Origin: Firmicutes bacterium UBA5010
Lineage (GTDB): Bacteria > Bacillota > Clostridia > Tissierellales > Sedimentibacteraceae
DNA length: 28,317 bases
Assembly (NCBI GenBank): GCA_002396645.1
Contig: DGYI01000030.1
Location: 397-28,713 of the forward strand
Reading direction: 5' to 3'
Below are positions 22,302 to 28,317 of the stretch, in pieces. A program made the position numbers and the translations under genes. Every line of letters starts with the position of its first letter. The stretch's first letter is position 1. The notes under the pieces are model-generated. The model made no database searches. It was not told the DNA's origin and saw only the letters and a program-made list of their open reading frames with translations.

Positions 22302-24929
22302 TTAATGAAGAGAACGTATCGCTGCCTGCGCTGCTGCTAATCTTGCCACAGGAACTCTGTACGGGGAGCAGGAGACATAATCTAACCCTACTTTGTGGAA
22401 GAATTTGATTGAAGCTGGATCTCCGCCGTGTTCTCCGCAGATTCCGAGCTTTAACTTGCCATTTGTGCTTTTTCCGAGTCTTACGCTTGTTTCTACAAGG
22501 TTTCCGACACCGACAACGTCGATTGATTGGAAAGGATCAGATTCAAGTATTCCTTTTTCCTTGTAGCTTCCTATAAATTTACCTGCATCGTCTCTTGAAA
22601 AACCAAATGTCATTTGTGTCAAATCATTTGTTCCGAATGAGAAAAATTCAGCTTCTTTTGCTATTTCATCAGATGTTACACAGGCCCTTGGTATCTCTAT
22701 CATTGTGCCTATCATATATTTTAAATCAAATGATAATTCTTTTTTAACATCTTCGGCAGTTTCAACTATTATATTTTTTACTATTTCAAGCTCAGATTTT
22801 TTACCTACAAGAGGTACCATTATTTCAGGAACTATATTAATATTTTCACTTCTGCTTACTTCAATAGCAGCTTCAATTATAGCTCTTGTTTGCATTTTCG
22901 CTATTTCAGGGTAGGTTATGGCAAGCCTGCATCCTCTGTGTCCCAGCATAGGGTTGAACTCATGAAGACTGTTTATTATTTCCTTTAAATCTCTGGTTTC
23001 CATATCCATATCTTTAGCCAGTTCAGCTATATCTTTATCTTCGTGCGGTAAAAATTCATGAAGAGGAGGGTCAAGGAGTCTTATAGTTACAGGTCTTGTA
23101 CCCATGATTTTATATATAGCTTTAAAGTCATTTTTTTGCATAGGTAAAATTTCTTCCAAAGCTTCTTCTCTTTTTGACACTGTATCTGCTACTATCATTT
23201 TTCTGACAGAAAATATTCGTGATTCTTCAAAGAACATATGCTCTGTTCTGCAAAGTCCTATACCCTCAGCTCCAAATTTAATTGCTGTTTGTGCATCATT
23301 AGGAGTATCGGCATTTGTTCTGACCCCAAGAGTTCTGATTTCATCTGCCCATTTCATAAGCATCTCAAAATTTCCTGATATAGCAGGCTCAATAGTTTTA
23401 ATAATTCCTTTATATATTTTTCCTATACTCCCGTCTAGTGAAATATAATCACCTTCGTGGAATTTTTCATTATTTGCTATAAATATTTTTAGCTCTTCAT
23501 CTACATATATATCTTCACAGCCTGCAACACAGCATTTTCCCATTCCTCTTGCAACAACCGCAGCATGAGATGTCATACCGCCTCTGGATGTCAAAATTCC
23601 TTGCGACTTTGTCATTCCTTCTATATCCTCAGGAGAAGTCTCTTTTCTGATTAAAATAACTTTTTCTCCATTTTCAGATGCCTTAACTGCATCCTCTGCA
23701 GTGAAATAAATTTTTCCCGTAGCTGCCCCAGGTGAAGCAGGAAGTCCTTGCGCCAAAGGTATAGCTGCCTTCTGTGTTTCAGGATCAAAAGTAGGGTGCA
23801 AAAGCTGGTCTAATGACTTAGGATCTATTCGCATTATTGCTTCTTCTTTTGATATAAGTCCTTCATTTACCATTTCTACAGCTACTCTCAATGCTGACTC
23901 GGCAGTTCTTTTGCCATTACGTGTTTGTAAGAAGTACAGTTTTCCTTGTTCAATAGTAAACTCAATATCCTGCATATCTCTGTAGTGATTTTCTAATTTA
24001 TCGGCAATACGTATAAATTCATCATAGATAGCTGGCATTATATTTTTTAATTCGCTTATGGCAAGAGGAGTTCTGATTCCTGCAACAACATCCTCTCCTT
24101 GAGCATTCATAAGGAATTCGCCAAAGATATTTTTTTCTCCGGTAGAAGGGTTTCTGGTAAATGCAACACCTGTTCCCGATGTATCTCCCATATTGCCGAA
24201 TACCATGGATTGAACATTTACAGCGGTTCCTATATCGTGAGGTATATCATATAGATTTCTATATGTTATTGCACGAGGGTTGTTCCATGACTTAAATACG
24301 GCTTCTACTGCCATTAAAAGCTGATTTTTAGGCTCTTGAGGGAATGGAGTACGGGTTGCATCTAAATATATTGATTTATATGTTTCTACAAGTTCCTTTA
24401 AATCTTGAGCTCTAAGCTCGATATCATTTTTGACTTTGTTTTTTTCCTTCAAATCATCAAGAGCATAGTCAAACTTATATTTAGGTATTGATAAAACAAC
24501 ATCTCCAAACATTTGTATAAATCTTCTGTAGCTGTCGTATGCAAATCTTTCATTTCCTGTTTTTCTTGCCAAGCCGATGACAGCTTTATCGTTTAAGCCC
24601 AGGTTTAATATAGTGTCCATCATACCCGGCATTGAAAAGGCCGCACCTGAACGAACAGAAACAAGCAAAGGATTTTCGTCATCTCCGAATACTTTCCCTG
24701 TTGCTTCCTCTAGTTTTTTGATGTAATCATTAATTTGTTCTATTATTTCGTTTGAAAGGCTTTTATTTTGCTTATAAAATTCTGTACATGCTTCTGTTGT
24801 AATTGTTATACCGATTGGAACGGGCAGTCCTATATTGGTCATTTCAGCCAGATTTGCACCCTTTCCTCCCAATAATGCTTTTTCTTTAGCACTTCCTTCA
24901 TTAAATAAATAAACCCATTTTTTAGTCAT
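22302..24929 (-). CDS. ppdK: Pyruvate, phosphate dikinase
   Basis: An 875-residue enzyme that converts pyruvate, ATP and phosphate to PEP, AMP and PPi, or the reverse; in anaerobes it is often a glycolytic PPi-using step. Domains in order: the nucleotide-binding N-terminal half (GGKGANLAEM near residue 22; SVRSGAAFSMPGMMDTILNLG); the phosphohistidine domain with TSRGGMTSHAAVVARGMGK, shown in part GGMTSHAAVVARG, whose His is phosphorylated and whose neighbouring Thr is the regulator's target; and the PEP/pyruvate barrel with LCRTEHMFF and CGEHGGDPASI at the C-terminus. A TTG 12 bases earlier in frame is part of the GGAGG site, so ATG 24929 is the start. It follows its regulator by 12 bases. 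Confidence 0.97.
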   Translation of the reverse strand: MTKKWVYLFNEGSAKEKALLGGKGANLAEMTNIGLPVPIGITITTEACTEFYKQNKSLSNEIIEQINDYIKKLEEATGKVFGDDENPLLVSVRSGAAFSMPGMMDTILNLGLNDKAVIGLARKTGNERFAYDSYRRFIQMFGDVVLSIPKYKFDYALDDLKEKNKVKNDIELRAQDLKELVETYKSIYLDATRTPFPQEPKNQLLMAVEAVFKSWNNPRAITYRNLYDIPHDIGTAVNVQSMVFGNMGDTSGTGVAFTRNPSTGEKNIFGEFLMNAQGEDVVAGIRTPLAISELKNIMPAIYDEFIRIADKLENHYRDMQDIEFTIEQGKLYFLQTRNGKRTAESALRVAVEMVNEGLISKEEAIMRIDPKSLDQLLHPTFDPETQKAAIPLAQGLPASPGAATGKIYFTAEDAVKASENGEKVILIRKETSPEDIEGMTKSQGILTSRGGMTSHAAVVARGMGKCCVAGCEDIYVDEELKIFIANNEKFHEGDYISLDGSIGKIYKGIIKTIEPAISGNFEMLMKWADEIRTLGVRTNADTPNDAQTAIKFGAEGIGLCRTEHMFFEESRIFSVRKMIVADTVSKREEALEEILPMQKNDFKAIYKIMGTRPVTIRLLDPPLHEFLPHEDKDIAELAKDMDMETRDLKEIINSLHEFNPMLGHRGCRLAITYPEIAKMQTRAIIEAAIEVSRSENINIVPEIMVPLVGKKSELEIVKNIIVETAEDVKKELSFDLKYMIGTMIEIPRACVTSDEIAKEAEFFSFGTNDLTQMTFGFSRDDAGKFIGSYKEKGILESDPFQSIDVVGVGNLVETSVRLGKSTNGKLKLGICGEHGGDPASIKFFHKVGLDYVSCSPYRVPVARLAAAQAAIRSLH

Positions 24930-24941
24930 AAGCTCCTCCAA

Positions 24942-25736
24942 CTATATTATTGATAAAATTATACTTGCAGTTTCTTCTATAGCTTTAGAAGAAACATTGA
25001 TTACGGGACATCTGAGCTTTGAAAATAAATTATCTGCAAATTCAAGCTCTCTTAAAATTCTATCCATCTGAGCGTAGTTTGATGATGACTTTACGCCCAT
25101 TTCCTTTAATCTTTCTGTTCTAATACTGTTTAATTTATCAGGGTCATTGGTTAAACCGATTATTTTTTTTGGAGATATATCAAAAAGCTCCTTTGGCGGT
25201 GCTACTTCCGGAACTAAAGGAATATTGGCTACTTTTACATTTCTGTAGGCAAGATACATGCTAAGAGGAGTCTTAGAAGTTCTTGATATTCCTATAAGCA
25301 CTATATCAGCCTTGAGTATTCCCCTAGGATCCTTTCCATCATCATATTTAACCGCAAATTCAACAGCTTCTACCTTCTTAAAATATTCTTCATTAAGCCT
25401 TCTGTTAAGACCGACCTCTCGTCTTGGTTCTCTTCCTGTCAGAGCCGTAAGAGACTCAAGTATTGGACCGATAATATCTATTGAAGTTATATTCTTTTCC
25501 ATTGATTTCTTTTGCAAATAATCTCTTAACTCAGGCAATACCAATGTGTGAAGAATTAAACTTTTTTCTCTTGAGGCCTGTTCCAAGATATTATCAATTT
25601 GAGCTTTTTCAAAAGTAAATGGAAATTTATGAATATCTCCTATGGATGAGTTAAAATGAATTGCAGCTGCCTTAGCAAGCAATTCTCCTGTTTCACCAAG
25701 AGAATCTGAGACTACATAAATATATGTTTTTTCCAA
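24942..25736 (-). CDS. PPDK regulatory protein (bifunctional kinase/phosphorylase, DUF299)
   Basis: A 264-residue regulator that switches PPDK off by ADP-dependent phosphorylation of the Thr beside its catalytic His, and on again by Pi-dependent removal. Seen: the N-terminal VVSDSLGETGELLAKAA (about 8-24), the P-loop-like GISRTSKTP at 149-157, the block VPEVAPPKELF, and the C-terminal VINVSSKAIEETA. Family length is about 270. Start TTG at 25734-25736, with AGAGAGGTG upstream; no nearby ATG fits the family N-terminus. It is the first gene of the regulator-ppdK pair, so enzyme and modifier are made together. Confidence 0.93.
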   Translation of the reverse strand: MEKTYIYVVSDSLGETGELLAKAAAIHFNSSIGDIHKFPFTFEKAQIDNILEQASREKSLILHTLVLPELRDYLQKKSMEKNITSIDIIGPILESLTALTGREPRREVGLNRRLNEEYFKKVEAVEFAVKYDDGKDPRGILKADIVLIGISRTSKTPLSMYLAYRNVKVANIPLVPEVAPPKELFDISPKKIIGLTNDPDKLNSIRTERLKEMGVKSSSNYAQMDRILRELEFADNLFSKLRCPVINVSSKAIEETASIILSII

Positions 25737-26111
25737 ATTAGCACCTCTCTCATATATATTGTAACATATATCCTTATATACTATATATAATATAACACAT
25801 TTAACAAAAAGTACAGAAATTTTTTAATGCTTTACAATTTTAATTAAAAACTATATAATTATATAATGTGTGTAATTTGAATAGATTTATGAATTAATTT
25901 CATTAATTTTTTGAATTAACGGTAAGTTATATTTAGTTGGATGAAAAATCATGATAGTCTTACTTTTGGTTATGTTGGATAAACTTAAAAATTAGATATT
26001 TTTTAATAGTTTAATCACTGTCCGAAAAAGTAATTATTAAAAATAAACTTAAACATGCGATAATTATAGACTAATTTATTATAGAACTAATGAAATATTG
26101 TGAGGATATAT
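25737..26111. other. Divergent AT-rich intergenic region between the PPDK pair and dxs
   Basis: 375 very AT-rich bases hold the divergent promoters of the PPDK regulator and of dxs. Possible -10 boxes include TGCGATAAT near 26056-26064 for dxs, but none comes with a convincing -35, so I do not place promoters. No gene, RNA or clear repeat seen. Confidence 0.5.
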
Positions 26112-27977
26112 ATGAAAGATTTATTATCTAAGGTTAATTGGCCGGAAGATTTATACCAATTTACCTATAAGGATATGGAATTATTATCGGAAGAAATCAG
26201 AGAATTTTTAATAGATACAATTTCAAAAACAGGAGGGCATTTAGCTTCAAATCTTGGCGTTGTAGAACTTAGTATAGCTTTGCACTATGCTTTTGATTTA
26301 AAAAAAGATAAGCTGATATGGGATGTAGGACATCAGTCATATGTACATAAAATTTTGACAGGAAGAAAACATAAAATGTCCACTATAAGGCAAATGGATG
26401 GTCTCAGCGGTTTTCCTAAAAGAGAAGAGAGCAAATATGACACCTTTGATACAGGTCACAGCAGTACCTCAATATCGGCAGCTCTTGGAATTGCCAGAGC
26501 CAGAGATTTGAAAGGTGAGGATTATAATGTCATAGCTGTTATAGGTGACGGTGCATTGACAGGAGGTATGTCATTTGAGGCATTAAATGATGTTGGAAAA
26601 AACAACACGAAGCTTATGGTTATATTAAATGACAATGAAATGTCTATCTCCGAAAATGTAGGTGGATTGTCAACACATCTTAGCAAGGCAAGAACTGCTA
26701 CAAGATACCTTAATACCAAGCAGGGCTTGGAGAATTTTTTGATAAAAATACCGGGAGCAGGGAAAGCTATAAAGAATTTTCTTCGTACAATAAAAGAAGG
26801 CGTTAAGAAGATGATAATTCCGAGCATGATTTTTGAAGAAATTGGACTTACTTACTTAGGGCCTATAAATGGGCATGATATAGCTGAACTTGTTGATGTA
26901 TTTGAGAGAGCTAAACATATTAAAGAGCCTGTTCTTATACATATTTGCACTAAGAAAGGAAAAGGCTACGAGTATGCCGAAAAAAGACCAAATAACTATC
27001 ATGGAGTATCGGCATTTGATGTAGAAACAGGAGAGCCTTTAAAAAGAACAACTGCTTTATCCTATTCGGATGTATTCGGAGCCAAGCTTTGCGAGATGGC
27101 AAAACATAATGAAAAGATTGTAGCAATATCGGCTGCGATGATTGATGGAACAGGATTGTGTGAATTTCAAAAAAAATTCCCGAAAAGAATATTTGATGTG
27201 GGGATAGCTGAGCAGCATGCTGTAACAATGGCAGCAGGCTTTGCCGTAAATGAAATGACACCTGTTGTTGCAATTTACTCGTCATTTTTACAAAGGGCAT
27301 ATGACCAAATTGTGCATGATGTTGCAACTCAAAATCTTCATGTTGTGTTCGCTGTAGACAGAGCGGGAATTGTAGGAAATGACGGAGAAACACATCAAGG
27401 CGTATTTGACAGCGGATTTTTGACTCAAATTCCTAATATGACAGTAATGGCACCATCGGATAACAAAGAGTTAAATTTGATGCTTGAATTTGCAGTTAAT
27501 AAATTTAAAGGACCTGTAGCTATACGTTACCCTAGAGGCTCAAGCTCTATGGATATTCCAAATTCGGAAAAAGAAATCGAAATAGGCAAAGGTGCAATCT
27601 CCGATGAAGGAAAAGATCTATCGATTATAGCCTACGGAAATATGCTTGAAATAGCTGTTGATATAGCAAACAAGCTAAAAAATGAAAATATTAGTGCTGA
27701 GATAGTAAATTTAAGGTTTTTAAAACCGCTTGACACTGATATTATTTTAAAATCTGCTGATAAAACAAAAAAGGTTTTAATAATTGAAGAGGTTTCGGGT
27801 GAAGCCGGTATATTCAATAAAATAATATCAATTTTACCAAAAGACATTGAGATATTGGTAAAAACATTTCCGGATATTTTTATTAAACACGGAAATACAG
27901 GAGAGATATATATAAAATACGGTTTAGACGGTGACAGCATAGTAAAAAATATAAAAAATAAATTCGAATTCAGCTAG
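26112..27977 (+). CDS. dxs: 1-deoxy-D-xylulose-5-phosphate synthase
   Basis: A 621-residue thiamine-diphosphate enzyme that joins pyruvate and glyceraldehyde 3-phosphate, the first step of the MEP isoprenoid pathway and a supply for thiamine and pyridoxal. Seen: GGHLASNLGVVELSIALHY near the start; the TPP/Mg motif GDGALTGGMSFEALNDVGK (about 145-165; shorter form GDGALTGGMSFEALN); the substrate-specific DRAGIVGNDGETHQGVFD and the pyrimidine-site GIAEQHAVTMAAGFA. Full family length. A GTG at 26100 in frame belongs to the GAGG site; ATG 26112 with six bases of spacing is the start. It lies 17 bases before the next gene and is probably co-transcribed. Confidence 0.97.
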   Translation: MKDLLSKVNWPEDLYQFTYKDMELLSEEIREFLIDTISKTGGHLASNLGVVELSIALHYAFDLKKDKLIWDVGHQSYVHKILTGRKHKMSTIRQMDGLSGFPKREESKYDTFDTGHSSTSISAALGIARARDLKGEDYNVIAVIGDGALTGGMSFEALNDVGKNNTKLMVILNDNEMSISENVGGLSTHLSKARTATRYLNTKQGLENFLIKIPGAGKAIKNFLRTIKEGVKKMIIPSMIFEEIGLTYLGPINGHDIAELVDVFERAKHIKEPVLIHICTKKGKGYEYAEKRPNNYHGVSAFDVETGEPLKRTTALSYSDVFGAKLCEMAKHNEKIVAISAAMIDGTGLCEFQKKFPKRIFDVGIAEQHAVTMAAGFAVNEMTPVVAIYSSFLQRAYDQIVHDVATQNLHVVFAVDRAGIVGNDGETHQGVFDSGFLTQIPNMTVMAPSDNKELNLMLEFAVNKFKGPVAIRYPRGSSSMDIPNSEKEIEIGKGAISDEGKDLSIIAYGNMLEIAVDIANKLKNENISAEIVNLRFLKPLDTDIILKSADKTKKVLIIEEVSGEAGIFNKIISILPKDIEILVKTFPDIFIKHGNTGEIYIKYGLDGDSIVKNIKNKFEFS

Positions 27978-27994
27978 TTAAAGAGGAGAATAAC

Positions 27995-28317
27995 ATGGAG
28001 CAATATTTCACTCAAAACCCTTCAACTAAAGATGATATATTTAAATTCAAGTGGAATGCGCTGGGGAAGGAATTTGTCTTTAATACAAGCAACAGTGTTT
28101 TTTCAAAGACAGCAGTTGATTTTGGTACAATGACTATGATTGAGACTTTTTTGAAAAGCGAAGAAAATTTCAGCGGAAGCATACTTGATTTGGGCTGCGG
28201 CTATGGTCCTGTCGGAGTAATGCTTGCTAAAGCTATGGATGATGTAAAGATAACTATGGTTGACATCAATGAAAGAGCTGTAAAATTATCTGCATTAAAT
28301 GCCGAAGAGAACAAAGT
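27995..28317 (+). CDS. RsmC-like SAM methyltransferase, 3' end cut off
   Basis: The first 107 codons of a class I methyltransferase of the RsmC/YbxB type (small-domain rRNA guanine-N2 methylases and relatives). Seen: MEQYFTQNPSTKDD, the family strand FNTSNSVFSKTAVDFGT, motif I ILDLGCGYGPVGVMLAKA and the acidic strand-two end MVDINERAVKLSALNA. AGAGGAG precedes ATG 27995. The frame stays open to the last base of the window. The catalytic NPPxR-type motif IV would lie outside, so rRNA specificity is inferred from the N-terminus only. Confidence 0.88.
   Translation, partial: MEQYFTQNPSTKDDIFKFKWNALGKEFVFNTSNSVFSKTAVDFGTMTMIETFLKSEENFSGSILDLGCGYGPVGVMLAKAMDDVKITMVDINERAVKLSALNAEENK

Noticed and set aside
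1..28317. CRISPR arrays, tRNA or rRNA genes
   Set aside because: No regularly spaced repeats and no tRNA cloverleaf or rRNA stretch were seen on either strand.

Overview
The window reads as the chromosome of an AT-rich, Gram-positive-type anaerobe (Bacillota, Clostridia/Tissierellia-like). The evidence is: AT-rich sequence with AGGAGG-type ribosome binding sites and frequent TTG/GTG starts; an L21 leader with the rplU-prp-rpmA order typical of Bacillota; an L27 precursor with the Prp cleavage peptide; ThyX; a pyruvate,phosphate dikinase next to its regulator; and a guanidine-I (ykkC) riboswitch. The genus cannot be fixed from the sequence alone.

Left third (1-7000), mostly core genes on the + strand. 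It holds the end of rodA, a convergent LUD-domain gene, the L21 leader with rplU-prp-rpmA, then obgE-yhbY, a 69-residue orphan, thyX, and a membrane-anchored protein. That last protein looks like a metallopeptidase that has lost its HExxH motif, and a folded leader precedes it. Strong hairpin terminators separate the units.

Middle (7000-14900), a minus-strand transport operon with its regulator. The order of transcription is an MptD/Trep_Strep-type ECF S component, EcfT, a fused double EcfA ATPase, and two ABC half-transporters. A divergence-free AraC-type regulator gene lies just upstream. A 16-bp palindrome, GTTAGC-N4-GCTAAC, occurs once before the operon and once over the start site of the regulator promoter. 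It resembles iron-regulator (DtxR/IdeR-type) half sites, so metal, heme or metallophore traffic is the best guess for substrate.

14900-18900: a guanidine-I riboswitch with its own intrinsic terminator controls a free-standing B3/B4 (PheT-editing-like) protein. Next come a 75-residue orphan and a small operon of Nudix hydrolase, SAM methyltransferase and a cytosolic neutral-ceramidase-like protein.

19100-21900: three unfamiliar minus-strand genes form an accessory cassette bounded by terminators. One has an ExK nuclease-like motif, one a CoiA-like zinc-knuckle N-terminus, and one is unrecognised. This is the best place to look for an undescribed system, possibly defence, but function is inference only.

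Right end (22300-28317): ppdK with its bifunctional kinase/phosphorylase regulator (minus strand), then dxs and the start of an RsmC-like methyltransferase gene (plus strand).
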